DNA of 64,000 bases, taken from positions 868,001 through 932,000 of the forward strand of contig NZ_CP086239.1 of NCBI RefSeq assembly GCF_026650985.1, in the 5' to 3' direction. Source of the stretch: Clostridium estertheticum (lineage in GTDB: Bacteria > Bacillota > Clostridia > Clostridiales > Clostridiaceae). Of the stretch, positions 24,703 through 33,675 are shown piece by piece. Position 1 is the first letter of the stretch. Every line of letters begins with the position of its first letter. A program made the translations under genes and the position numbers. Below the pieces are notes generated by a model, which was given only the letters and a program-made list of their open reading frames with translations, had not been told where the DNA came from and made no database searches.

Positions 24703-25347
24703 ATGGAACAGAAAAAATATTGGAATTCGGTTGCTGAAAAGAAAGAATTTACAACACCATTTCATTTTGAAGGATTTGCTAAATATGTTGGTAAAGAAGA
24801 TATAATTTTAGATGTTGGATGTGGTTATGGGAGAACTTTGAATCAATTATATGGGGAAGGTTATTATAATTTAATTGGTATTGATTTTTCTGAAGATATG
24901 ATAGAACGTGGGAAGAACCAATATTCATATCTTGATTTAAGAGTTAAACAAGGCAAAACAATAGATATGGAAGATAGTTGTTGTGACGCAGTAATATTAT
25001 TTGCCGTACTGACATGTATAATCAATGATGCAGAACAGATAGCGTTACTGAAAGAGATAGAACGAGTTTTAAAACCAAATGGAGTTATTTACATTAATGA
25101 CTTTTTATTAAATACTGATGAGCGAAACTTAAATCGTTATCAGTTATTTAAAGACAAGTACCAGTATGGTAGTTTTGAACTTTCAGAAGGCGCAGTGGTA
25201 AGACACCATGATATAAAATGGGTTGAACAATGTGTAGCACCATTTGAAAAATTGGTTTTAAACCAAGTGGTGTATGAAACTATGAATGGAAATAAATCAA
25301 ATGGATATTATTTTATTGGAAGAAAACATAAAACTCTAACAAAATAA
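24703..25347 (+). CDS. Class I SAM-dependent methyltransferase
   Basis: ATG 24703 is six bases after AGGGGG. In-frame TTG and GTG codons just upstream overlap the ribosome site. Motif I is ILDVGCGYGRTL, followed by LIGIDFSEDMIERG, DMEDSCCDAVILFAVL and LKPNGVIYINDFL. Length is about 214 residues. It belongs to the Methyltransf_11/25 group, and the acceptor is unknown. It is monocistronic. Confidence 0.9.
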   Translation: MEQKKYWNSVAEKKEFTTPFHFEGFAKYVGKEDIILDVGCGYGRTLNQLYGEGYYNLIGIDFSEDMIERGKNQYSYLDLRVKQGKTIDMEDSCCDAVILFAVLTCIINDAEQIALLKEIERVLKPNGVIYINDFLLNTDERNLNRYQLFKDKYQYGSFELSEGAVVRHHDIKWVEQCVAPFEKLVLNQVVYETMNGNKSNGYYFIGRKHKTLTK

Positions 25348-25356
25348 GAGAAGATA

Positions 25357-25716
25357 ATTTAAATATTTCTTCTACTGGTGATTTTCAGCCGGGGCCATAT
25401 ACAAGCACTTATTTTGCAAGCAAAGCTTTTGTATTAAGTTATAGTAGAGCAATCCGGTATGAAGCAAAAGGAAAAAGCTGTACAAGTCTGTACATTATGC
25501 CCTGGTGCTACAAAAACAAATTTTTTTGCTCAGGAAGGAACAGAAACTCCACAAAGTGCAATGACTGCCGAAGATGTTGCGAGTTATGCCTATAAACAGT
25601 TTATGAAAAACAAGGACGTTACTGTTCCTGGCTTCCTAAACAGAATAATAATAAAATTTCCTTTGAAGTTGAAGATGAGAGCCGTTGCAAAAATGAAAAA
25701 AGAAAATGTTGTGTAA
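25357..25716 (+). pseudogene. Short-chain dehydrogenase/reductase remnant (C-terminal half, frameshifted)
   Basis: The first frame reads NISSTGDFQPGPYTSTYFAS, then KAFVLSYSRAIRYEAKG. It contains the SDR active-site Ser, Tyr and Lys (YFASK). Near 25470 the frame shifts by one base and continues as KAVQVCTLCPGATKTNFFAQ to a normal SDR C-terminus (PGFLNRIIIKFPLKL). The N-terminal NAD(P)-binding half is missing and there is no ribosome site. Confidence 0.8.
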
Positions 25717-25766
25717 ATATACTTTTTTTCAAAACCTATCCCTTAAAAAACTTTTTTGTAAAAGAC

Positions 25767-25797
25767 TTGGCATGTACCTTACAGACACCATTAGTAT
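25767..25797 (+). promoter_or_regulatory. Possible MerR-type promoter (19-bp spacer)
   Basis: TTGGCA (25767) and TAGTAT (25792) are separated by 19 bases just before the MerR gene. This mirrors the spacing at the other MerR gene in the window. Confidence 0.45.
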
Positions 25798-25844
25798 AAA
25801 GTCAAAGAGATGAAATTTCTTTAACTTTATAGGAGGCTAACAAA

Positions 25845-26798
25845 ATGAATATTAAAACTGCATCAGAGAAAACTGGCTTAACTAAGAAAGCTATTAAATA
25901 TTATGAAAATGAAGGATTAATTACTCCTTTAAAAAAATGTGAAAATAATTATAGAGAATACTCAAATGATGACATTGTTAAATTAAATTTAATTGGGGCA
26001 TTAAGAGCCTTAGATATAACAATTGTAGATATCAAAGACGTGGTTATGGGCAGAAGGAGTTTACCTGAAACACTTCTAGATACTGTAAAAAAAATAGACG
26101 AAAGCATAACTTATCTTGGAAAAAGCAAATTAATCATTACAAGTCTTATAGAAAAAAATTTAACAGATTACAGAGCATCAGGAGAACAAATTAGAAGGTT
26201 AAGGGAAACATTAGAGTTATCTAGAGATGATAAAAAAGAATTTATATCAAATACTTTACTTATAATATTCCCAGGAAAATTTGGACAATTGTTTGTTAGT
26301 ATATATGCTCATTTTTTAAGTGTCACTATTGATAATGATGAAAAAAAGAAAATATGGCTAAAGCTTGTGGATTTTTTGGATTCGGTAGATGAAGTAGTAT
26401 ATAAAAATACTTTTCTAATAAAACAAATTAATGACTCGGATAATGATAATTTAGATGGGCTGAAAAAAGCGTTGGATACTCAATGTAAATATATATTAGA
26501 TTATGATGCAAACACAAAGGATAACATAATGATAAATCGTCAAATAGAATTAGCAAGATCTTTAAAAGAAAGTGAAGAACTTAAACAGAAATTTAATAAA
26601 GGGTTGGAAGATCTGAAACAATTCATGAAGGTAGTTGGGCCAATACAAAAAGGTTTTGAAGAGTATTTGTGTATACTCAATGAAGATTATAAGAAATATA
26701 AAGATAATGAAATCAAGATGTTAGCTAATGTTAATAAAATGGTAAAAGATAAATTAGGATTTACAGCTAATGAATTTATAAAACACTGTACTCTTTGA
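25845..26798 (+). CDS. MerR-family transcriptional regulator with long C-terminal effector domain
   Basis: Residues 1-70 form the MerR DNA-binding domain (MNIKTASEKTGLTKKAIKYYENEGLITPLKK). The remaining 250 residues are helical, with a coiled coil near 85-125 and no recognised ligand domain. Total length (317 aa) is large for MerR. AGGAGG precedes the ATG. A 19-bp-spaced promoter upstream suggests self-activation. It could also be a regulator of the alpha/beta hydrolase that follows 124 bases later. Confidence 0.87.
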   Translation: MNIKTASEKTGLTKKAIKYYENEGLITPLKKCENNYREYSNDDIVKLNLIGALRALDITIVDIKDVVMGRRSLPETLLDTVKKIDESITYLGKSKLIITSLIEKNLTDYRASGEQIRRLRETLELSRDDKKEFISNTLLIIFPGKFGQLFVSIYAHFLSVTIDNDEKKKIWLKLVDFLDSVDEVVYKNTFLIKQINDSDNDNLDGLKKALDTQCKYILDYDANTKDNIMINRQIELARSLKESEELKQKFNKGLEDLKQFMKVVGPIQKGFEEYLCILNEDYKKYKDNEIKMLANVNKMVKDKLGFTANEFIKHCTL

Positions 26799-26922
26799 TA
26801 TTTTTAGAATGAATAAACCCAGACAAATTAAAGCACAACAAGACAGATATAAAATCCCGTTTTTTGATATACTTTAGTGAAGTTAGGAAATAATTAAGGT
26901 TATTATGGGGAGGACTTATTAG

Positions 26923-27831
26923 ATGGTGGAGTATTATAAAATTAGAGGCAAAGATCTTTACACTGAAATTTTAGGAGAGGACTCGTCTCCAGTATTATTA
27001 TTTATTCATGGTGGACCTGGTGGAATTGGTGTTGCAGATTTTATTCAATATCAGGGGGACAGATTATCAAAGAGCTTTAAAATTATAGCTCCAGATCAAA
27101 GGGGAGTATGGAGATCCGAGGCTATTTTAGATGAAGAACATATTTCACTAGAAGATATTATTGAAGATTTTGAAGAATTAAGAAAAAAATTACATATAAA
27201 TAAATGGTCACTGCTTAGTCACTCATTTGGTGGGTATCTTGCTGTTCTTTATGCTAATTTATACCCTAATTCTATTGAATATATGATATATGAATGTCCG
27301 TCTTTTAGCTTTGCACTTTCAGAGCGTTCTATGCTAAATGAGGCTGCTAAGGAATTAATTAAATTAGGAAATTTATCATTGGCGCAAGATTATTTTAAAG
27401 CTTTAAGAGAAATTACGGATTATAGGGATATCAATAAACTACTTATGAAGGCGTTAAATGAACTTGGAGCTAACGGAAGTAATTATATGTGGTTTGGAAG
27501 TGATAAGCAAATTATTGAACGAATAGCTATGAGTACTAACGATGCTAAGAATTTATGGAATAAATCTACCAATACAAGAATTGAATTATTGAAGGATTGG
27601 CGGGTGTATAATGATGTGTTTACTGAATTATCAAATGTAAAAAAACCTTCTTTATTGATTAAAGGTAAATATGATCCAATAACTTGTGAAGTACAAACAG
27701 CAGAATTTATGAAGCGAGTGCAAGACAAACAAGTGGTTACATTTGATTTCTCCGGTCATTATACTAGAATTGAGGAGCCTGATAAGTATTGTGAAGTTAT
27801 AACAAGTTATGTATATAATAAGATGAAATAA
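26923..27831 (+). CDS. Alpha/beta hydrolase, proline-iminopeptidase-like
   Basis: HGGPGG (residues 25-30) forms the oxyanion hole typical of S33 peptidases. APDQRGVWRSE follows, the nucleophile elbow is SHSFGGYLA (Ser about 101), the acid is in GKYDPIT and the base His in FSGHYTRIEEP. Length is 302. The cap helices fit the proline iminopeptidase/epoxide hydrolase group. The enzyme is cytoplasmic with no signal peptide. The substrate is not certain. Confidence 0.88.
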   Translation: MVEYYKIRGKDLYTEILGEDSSPVLLFIHGGPGGIGVADFIQYQGDRLSKSFKIIAPDQRGVWRSEAILDEEHISLEDIIEDFEELRKKLHINKWSLLSHSFGGYLAVLYANLYPNSIEYMIYECPSFSFALSERSMLNEAAKELIKLGNLSLAQDYFKALREITDYRDINKLLMKALNELGANGSNYMWFGSDKQIIERIAMSTNDAKNLWNKSTNTRIELLKDWRVYNDVFTELSNVKKPSLLIKGKYDPITCEVQTAEFMKRVQDKQVVTFDFSGHYTRIEEPDKYCEVITSYVYNKMK

Positions 27832-27883
27832 TGGAGATTTACATTTTTGTAATGAATGAACTGATTTTGAAAGGAGGGGAAAG

Positions 27884-28762
27884 TTGGGAACAATAATATT
27901 ACTTAATAATACGCTTGAATACATTGAAAGGAACTTGGAAACAGCACTTAACATAGATGACATATCAAAAGTCGCATGTTCATCTCGATATCACTTCCAG
28001 CGTATTTTCCATGCATTAACAGGATTTACGGTGACTCAGTACATAAAAAATCGAAGACTTACCCTTGCTGCAGAAGACTTGGTTGCAACAGACAAAAGAG
28101 TAATTGATATAGCATTAAAATATGGTTATGAAAGTCCAGAAGCATTTACTAAGGCATTTAAAAGACTGCATGGAATATCACCGTCAGCTTTAAAAAAGCT
28201 TAATGGAAAGATTAAAGCTTTTCCCAAACTTTCTTTTCAAATATCAATAAAAGGAGAACATGAAATTATTTATAAAATAGTTGAAAAGGAGGCTTTTAAA
28301 GTATTTGGTGCAGAATTTGCAACAACTAGAGTTGACGATGCAGCCTATAGAGAGATACCAAAGTTTATTAATAAGATTTTTGAGGATGGAACACATGATA
28401 GGATGAACGAAATTCTTGGAAACCCCAAGGGCACTTTGCTAAATGGATTTCATTATGGATTTGAAGAAGATGGAACAAGAAAATATATAATGGGAGCTGA
28501 ACAGTTCGAAAAATATATACCAGATGAATTTACTATACTAGAGGTGCCAAAACTTACATGGGCAGTATTTGAAGGTAATGGAGCTGTGCCCAATAATTTG
28601 ATTATACAGGATATTTGGAGACGCATATACTCTGAATGGTTTCCCTCCTCTGGATTTGAACAAGTGAAAGGGCCATGCATTGAAAAAAACTTTTGGGATG
28701 ATAAAAACCCTGGTGAATACAAATGTGAAGTATGGATTCCTGTGAAAATAAATAATTTCTAG
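27884..28762 (+). CDS. AraC-family regulator with GyrI-like effector domain
   Basis: The start is TTG 27884 behind AAAGGAGGGG. Residues 1-105 hold the two AraC helix-turn-helix motifs (LNIDDISKVACSSRYHFQRIFHALTG and VIDIALKYGYESPEAFTKAFKRLHG). Residues 125-292 form a GyrI-like/Rob-type small-molecule domain (FKVFGAEFATTRVDD..., FTILEVPKLTWAVFEGNG, VWIPVK). Such proteins activate multidrug-response genes. It is the last gene before a strong terminator. Confidence 0.92.
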   Translation: MGTIILLNNTLEYIERNLETALNIDDISKVACSSRYHFQRIFHALTGFTVTQYIKNRRLTLAAEDLVATDKRVIDIALKYGYESPEAFTKAFKRLHGISPSALKKLNGKIKAFPKLSFQISIKGEHEIIYKIVEKEAFKVFGAEFATTRVDDAAYREIPKFINKIFEDGTHDRMNEILGNPKGTLLNGFHYGFEEDGTRKYIMGAEQFEKYIPDEFTILEVPKLTWAVFEGNGAVPNNLIIQDIWRRIYSEWFPSSGFEQVKGPCIEKNFWDDKNPGEYKCEVWIPVKINNF

Positions 28763-28765
28763 AAT

Positions 28766-28800
28766 ACCGCAGAATTCAAATTTGAATTTTGCGGTGTTTT
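28766..28800 (+). terminator. Rho-independent terminator of the AraC gene
   Basis: ACCGCA...TGCGGT with an inner AATTCAAATTTGAATT palindrome forms a long stem followed by GTTTTT. Confidence 0.85.
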
Positions 28801-28863
28801 TACATTAGCAGTTGCCTTACACCTAGTCCATCTGGATGTTTAATTGATTTCATAAAACCATAA

Positions 28864-29496
28864 TTACAATTCCTTATTTTTATATATTTTAATTGAAATG
28901 AAGAATGAAACTACTATAAAAATTATAGGTATAGCTGTCAGTAAGATTCTTTGCAGTAATCCAAAATCAACCCCAAAGGTTGTACTATTCTTTAATATCT
29001 CATTTGCGAAAGAGATAAGACTTCCCATTACAGTCATGATTATAAAATTTACCCACCTTGACCTTAGGTATCCGAGCTTGTAATAGAATGGGAAGAAAAT
29101 AGAAAAATAAATACATACAATAAAAAACTCAAGAAAAATGGTGTTTATACCGATGGTTTTACTTACTAAATTTGGAGCAACAAAATGAAATAAACTGCCC
29201 ACAATAAGTGTTATTACTATAGCACAGATAAGGAATAAAAATACTGATAAATATTTTGCAGCCACCACAACTTTTCTATTAACGGGCAAACTATTTATCA
29301 TTAGTTCACTGTTATATTTAAAATCATAAGCATTAGCATACACTGCCAGTAGATATATACTTAAAAAACATAACAATATAGTAGTTGCATAATTAGTTTG
29401 AAATATAAATGCGTTTACCATGTTTAAAAGAATAAACATAAATACGGTTTTATCCTTTTTCTGAATTCTAATGTCTTTCATTATTAGATTAAACAT
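28864..29496 (-). CDS. ABC-2 family membrane permease
   Basis: This protein of about 210 residues has six predicted membrane helices and the ABC2_membrane_5-like pattern (YDFKYNSELMINSLPVNRKVVVAAKYLS, YKLGYLRSRW). The start at 29496 follows AAGGGGTG and overlaps the end of the ATPase gene by eight bases, so it is translationally coupled. With the ATPase and GntR repressor it makes an exporter operon of the type induced by envelope stress. The transported compound is unknown. Confidence 0.87.
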   Translation of the reverse strand: MFNLIMKDIRIQKKDKTVFMFILLNMVNAFIFQTNYATTILLCFLSIYLLAVYANAYDFKYNSELMINSLPVNRKVVVAAKYLSVFLFLICAIVITLIVGSLFHFVAPNLVSKTIGINTIFLEFFIVCIYFSIFFPFYYKLGYLRSRWVNFIIMTVMGSLISFANEILKNSTTFGVDFGLLQRILLTAIPIIFIVVSFFISIKIYKNKEL

Positions 29497-30355
29497 GAAT
29501 ATCACCCCTTATTGTATAAACCATAATATCTTCTAGTGATGCTTTTTCTATCTTACAACTATCATTAAATAAAATCCTTGCTTTCTCTTTATTATCAGTT
29601 AATGCCTCAAACCCTGAAGCAGTTTCCCTTATACCTATAAATTCCTTTCGTATATTTAAGTCTAAAAGTCTAGAAGCACCTTTGACTATTGCGTATTTTT
29701 GTAGCACTTCTTCCTTCGACTCAGAAAACACCATACTTCCTTTGTTAATAAAAGTTATATAATCTGCAATTTTTTCAAGATCTGCTGTAATGTGTGTGGA
29801 GAAGAAAATTGACATCTCTTCATTCTGAATAACATTATATAAAATATCCATAAGTTCACTTCGAAAAGCAGGATCAAGTCCTGAAGTAGGTTCATCCATA
29901 ACAATAAGTTCAGCTCCATGGGAGAGTGCTAATGCTAAGGCGAATTTTATTTTCATACCCTTCGAAAGCTTATCTATCACCTTATTTGGATTTAATTCAA
30001 AATGTTTAATATACTCCTTAAATTTGTTTTCATCCCACTTTCTATAAAAACCTGCTATAATATTTTTCATTTCATTTATGGTAAGCATGCCATAAAATAT
30101 ATTTTCATCATAAACAAATCCTATTTTTTCTTTGATTTTCCTTTCATCTTTAACGTTGTCCATACCAAAGACACTGATGCTTCCACTATCTTTTTTTATT
30201 AGATTCATAATTGATTTTATTGTGGTACTTTTTCCTGAGCCATTTGGTCCTATAAATCCCATTACATACCCTTTTTCAAGCTTAAAGTTTAATCCATTTA
30301 AACAAAAATCACCATAAGACTTGTTGAGATTTCTAACGTCTAATACACTGCTCAT
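29489..30355 (-). CDS. ABC transporter ATP-binding protein
   Basis: Walker A is GPNGSGKST at residues 36-44, signature LSKGMKIKFALALALS, Walker B ELIVMDEPTSGLDP, and the switch His lies in FFSTHI. The length of 288 includes a C-terminal extension seen in YtrB/DrrA-like exporters. It overlaps the GntR gene by four bases (ATGA) and precedes the permease. It supplies energy for an exporter with the downstream ABC-2 protein. Confidence 0.94.
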   Translation of the reverse strand: MSSVLDVRNLNKSYGDFCLNGLNFKLEKGYVMGFIGPNGSGKSTTIKSIMNLIKKDSGSISVFGMDNVKDERKIKEKIGFVYDENIFYGMLTINEMKNIIAGFYRKWDENKFKEYIKHFELNPNKVIDKLSKGMKIKFALALALSHGAELIVMDEPTSGLDPAFRSELMDILYNVIQNEEMSIFFSTHITADLEKIADYITFINKGSMVFSESKEEVLQKYAIVKGASRLLDLNIRKEFIGIRETASGFEALTDNKEKARILFNDSCKIEKASLEDIMVYTIRGDIHV

Positions 30356-30735
30356 TTTACGTCCTCCTTAAGAAGTTTCATTATATCTATTATTTCTTCC
30401 ATAGATAAATTCAATATTTTACTTTCCTTTAAAACTTCTTTTAATTTTTTTTCTAAAATCTTCATTTTTTTCGTGCGAAGTAAATCCTTATTTTGCCCTG
30501 ATACAAATGACCCTTTACCTGTAAGAGAAACAATAAATCCTTCCTTCTCTAATTCTTCATAAGCTCTCTTTGTGGTGATTACACTTACTTGAAGATCCTT
30601 TGCTAAATTTCGCATAGATGGAAGTGCATCACCTTCTTTTATTTCACCAGAAAATATTAGTCCTTTAATCTGATCAATAATTTGCAGATATATAGGATCA
30701 TTTGATAAATTTGAAATTATAATAGTAATGTCCAT
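30352..30735 (-). CDS. GntR-family regulator, YtrA subfamily
   Basis: The 127-residue protein has a winged helix (PIYLQIIDQIKGLIFSGEIKEGDALPSMRNLAKDLQVSVITTKRAYEELEKEGFIVSLTGKGSFVSG) and only a short C-terminal dimerisation part, which defines the YtrA subfamily. These are repressors of ABC transporter operons, which matches the two genes behind it. Its promoter contains a perfect 43-bp palindrome spanning -35 to -10, a clear autorepression site. Confidence 0.93.
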   Translation of the reverse strand: MDITIIISNLSNDPIYLQIIDQIKGLIFSGEIKEGDALPSMRNLAKDLQVSVITTKRAYEELEKEGFIVSLTGKGSFVSGQNKDLLRTKKMKILEKKLKEVLKESKILNLSMEEIIDIMKLLKEDVK

Positions 30736-30781
30736 ATTTTATCTCCTAGCAGTTTCATTTAATAAACCCTTGTTTATTTTG

Positions 30782-30830
30782 AAAGAGTATAATGTATATA
30801 TACTATATATACATTATACTCTTTTGTCAA
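30782..30830 (-). promoter_or_regulatory. Promoter with perfect 43-bp palindromic operator for the GntR-ABC operon
   Basis: Bases 30782-30824 form two 21-base arms around a single C with no mismatch. On the minus strand TTGACA (30830-30825) abuts the palindrome, and 17 bases later TATAGT (30807-30802) falls in its centre. A bound GntR dimer would cover both promoter elements. One arm starts AAAGAGTATAATGTATATAT. Confidence 0.88.
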
Positions 30831-31024
30831 TACTATAGTGTATTTAAAGTATTACAAAACTATAATTGGGTAATGCTCGCAAAGCGTAAATTTACAAACT
30901 TCGGGATGCATCATGAATGGTTGCTGTAACCCATATGGTATTGGTAGATTTTGTAGTATACTATAATTATTATGAAGAACGGGAATATAAAAATAAATGT
31001 AAGTTATGGGAATGGGGAGTATAT

Positions 31025-31723
31025 ATGGAATATATAAGTATTTTAGTGGTTGAAGATGATAACGAAATTAACTATCTTATTACAAAATATCTAAGAAAGG
31101 AAGGATATATTGTAGATTGTTGTTTTGATGGTATAGAAGCTGTATGTAAATTTGAAAATAAGACTTATCAATTGGTTATATTAGATTTAATGTTGCCAAA
31201 ACTCAATGGGGGGCAAGTACTTTTAAAAATTAGGGAAAAAGGCACAATCCCAGTAATTATTTTATCGGCGAAACATGAACAAACAGATAAAATATTTGGA
31301 CTTGAGTTAGGTGCTGACGACTATATTACTAAGCCTTTTGATATAGCAGAAGTTATCGCAAGAGTTAAATCTCAATTAAGAAGGTATTTACAATTTAATA
31401 ATAGTGAGTTTGAGGAAGATGAAGTGTTAAAACACGGAAATCTTCAATTAGATTTAAATACCTATGAACTTAAAGTTTGCAAAAAAAATATACCACTTAC
31501 TTCAAAGGAATTTGAGATATTAAAACTTTTTATGACTTATCCAAATAAAGTCTTCACTAAGTCTCAACTTTTCAGTGCTGTTTGGAAAGAGGAATATATG
31601 ACTGATGAGAATACTGTAATGGTACATATAAGTCGCCTGAGAAATAAAATTGAGGATAATTCCTCTAAACCTAAATATATAAAAACAGTTTGGGGAATTG
31701 GTTATAAGCTGGGGGAGATGTAA
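31025..31723 (+). CDS. OmpR-family response regulator
   Basis: The start is ATG 31025 after GGGGAG. The open frame extends upstream but has no ribosome site there. The receiver domain has the acidic pocket EDD (residues 9-11), phospho-acceptor Asp in LVILDLMLPKLNG and the KPFD lysine. A Trans_reg_C winged helix ends in TVWGIGYKLGE. Length is 232. It is two bases from the kinase gene and controls, by analogy with BcrR/YcbL-type systems, the ABC transporter behind the kinase. Confidence 0.94.
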   Translation: MEYISILVVEDDNEINYLITKYLRKEGYIVDCCFDGIEAVCKFENKTYQLVILDLMLPKLNGGQVLLKIREKGTIPVIILSAKHEQTDKIFGLELGADDYITKPFDIAEVIARVKSQLRRYLQFNNSEFEEDEVLKHGNLQLDLNTYELKVCKKNIPLTSKEFEILKLFMTYPNKVFTKSQLFSAVWKEEYMTDENTVMVHISRLRNKIEDNSSKPKYIKTVWGIGYKLGEM

Positions 31724-31725
31724 TA

Positions 31726-32649
31726 ATGAATATATACATTGTTTGTATATTAGTATGCATATGTTGTATTTTGATATTTAATAATATTTATTTTTCTAAG
31801 CAAATAAATGAGATTAATAGAACATTAGAGCAAATAAAAGATGGTAATTTTAATATTAGGGTACGATTTTATTCTTCAACTAAGGGTATACAAAACTTGG
31901 GTGTTAATTTAAATTATATAATAGACGAATTTCAGAGGATCGCTGAAAAAAAACAATATCTAGAAGAATCGAGGAAAAAAATGGTAGCCAATATTTCGCA
32001 TGATTTAAGGACTCCATTAACATCTATACTTGGATATTTAGAGGCGCTACAGAAGGATTCAAAGTTAAACGATAAAGAAAAAAAGTATTTTTTGAATATA
32101 GTATATTCTAAGTCCCAAAAATTATATTCGTTACTTGAAGAATTTTTTCGCTTTTCTAAAATAGAAGCAGAAGATGTACTAATTAAAGTGGAAAAAATTA
32201 ATTTGACCAATATGATTCAAGATGTATTAGTAGGATTTTATCAAGAATTTGTTAATCAAAACATTGAACCTATCATTGAGATAGCAGAAAAAGATTTTTT
32301 TGTCTGGGGAGATAGTAAAGCAATTGATAGAATATTATCTAACCTCTTAATTAATGCACTTAGATATGGAAAAGATGAAAAAATAATTGGTATAAAAATC
32401 AGAGGAGAAAACTCTATGGTTTGGGTAGATATATGGAATGGAGGAGCAGGTATTGCTGAGAAAGACATTCCATATATATTTGATAGATTATATATTGGAG
32501 AAACTTCAAGAAATGGAAAGTTTAATGGAAGCGGGTTGGGACTTGCAATAGTTAAAAAACTTGTAGAAAGATTAAAAGGAGATGTTTTAGTTAAAAGCAT
32601 TCCAAATGAGAAAACTACTTTTTCATTTTCATTACCTTTATATAAATAG
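31726..32649 (+). CDS. Sensor histidine kinase
   Basis: The 307-residue kinase has one N-terminal membrane helix (IYIVCILVCICCILIFNNIYF) and almost no extracellular part. The HisKA box is MVANISHDLRTPLTSILGYL, the N-box RILSNLLINALRYGKD, and the G-boxes WNGGAGI and GSGLGLAIVKKL. Intramembrane-type sensing kinases of this size are linked to antimicrobial-peptide or bacitracin transporters. It is coupled to the response regulator. Confidence 0.93.
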   Translation: MNIYIVCILVCICCILIFNNIYFSKQINEINRTLEQIKDGNFNIRVRFYSSTKGIQNLGVNLNYIIDEFQRIAEKKQYLEESRKKMVANISHDLRTPLTSILGYLEALQKDSKLNDKEKKYFLNIVYSKSQKLYSLLEEFFRFSKIEAEDVLIKVEKINLTNMIQDVLVGFYQEFVNQNIEPIIEIAEKDFFVWGDSKAIDRILSNLLINALRYGKDEKIIGIKIRGENSMVWVDIWNGGAGIAEKDIPYIFDRLYIGETSRNGKFNGSGLGLAIVKKLVERLKGDVLVKSIPNEKTTFSFSLPLYK

Positions 32650-32754
32650 ATATTTATGATTTAAGGGATTTGTAAGGTATTTGTTAGAGTTATTTAAAAC
32701 TAATATAGTATTCTATGTACATGATAATAAATTAATGTTTGGGGGAAGAAAATT

Positions 32755-33675
32755 ATGGAGTGCATATTAAAGACTTATAATCTAACAAAACAGTATAAAG
32801 ATCATAAAGCTGTTGATGACGTAAATATAACAATTGAAAAAGGAGATATTTATGGGTTCTTAGGCTTAAATGGTGCAGGTAAAACAACTACTATGAGAAT
32901 GATCATGGGGTTAATTAAGCCTACCACAGGAAATATTGAATTGTTTGGTGAAAAGCTGAGTGAGGACAAAAAACATTATTTTGCAAGAGTTGGGTCAATT
33001 ATAGAATTTCCAGGTTTTTATGAAAATTTAACCGCGGTGGAAAATTTAGATATTCACAGAAAACTTATGGGTGTTCCAGACAAAAATTGTATAGAACAAT
33101 CACTAGAAGTAGCGGGAATACTTGATGCTGCTAATAGAAAAACAAAAGAGTTTTCGTTGGGTATGAAACAGAGACTTGGCATAGCAAGAGCTTTACTTCA
33201 TAATCCTGAATTCTTAGTGTTGGATGAACCAACAAATGGATTAGACCCTGTGGGAATAAAAGAAATACGACAACTTATACTTGATCTATCGCGAAAAAGG
33301 CATATAACTGTATTAATATCAAGTCATATTCTAAGTGAAATTCAGCAATTAGCTACTAAAGTGGGTATCATACATAAAGGGAAACTACTAGAAGAAATAG
33401 ACTCTGAAGCATTAAAAAAGAAAAATAGACATTATATTGAGCTTAAAGTTAATAATGATAGGGATGCCGTATTTATGTTAGAACAAAAATTTAACATATC
33501 AGATTATATAATATCAGAACCGGGAGTGATTAAAATTTATGAAAGGTTAACAGAGACTTCTAATATTAATAGGATGCTAATACAAAATAATGTTGAGGTT
33601 AAAGAAATATCTTTGCTTAGGGACAGTCTTGAAGATTATTTTATTAAGTTGGTAGGAAGTGATATAAATGAATAA
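32755..33675 (+). CDS. ABC transporter ATP-binding protein, bacitracin/lantibiotic-type (BcrA-like)
   Basis: The 306-residue protein has Walker A GLNGAGKTTT, Q-loop, signature FSLGMKQRLGIARALLH, Walker B FLVLDEPTNGLDP and a His switch in SSHILSEIQ. The C-terminal 80 residues resemble the BcrA/YcbN accessory part. It overlaps the permease gene by eight bases. It probably exports or expels a cell-envelope-targeting peptide, under the two-component system upstream. Confidence 0.92.
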   Translation: MECILKTYNLTKQYKDHKAVDDVNITIEKGDIYGFLGLNGAGKTTTMRMIMGLIKPTTGNIELFGEKLSEDKKHYFARVGSIIEFPGFYENLTAVENLDIHRKLMGVPDKNCIEQSLEVAGILDAANRKTKEFSLGMKQRLGIARALLHNPEFLVLDEPTNGLDPVGIKEIRQLILDLSRKRHITVLISSHILSEIQQLATKVGIIHKGKLLEEIDSEALKKKNRHYIELKVNNDRDAVFMLEQKFNISDYIISEPGVIKIYERLTETSNINRMLIQNNVEVKEISLLRDSLEDYFIKLVGSDINE

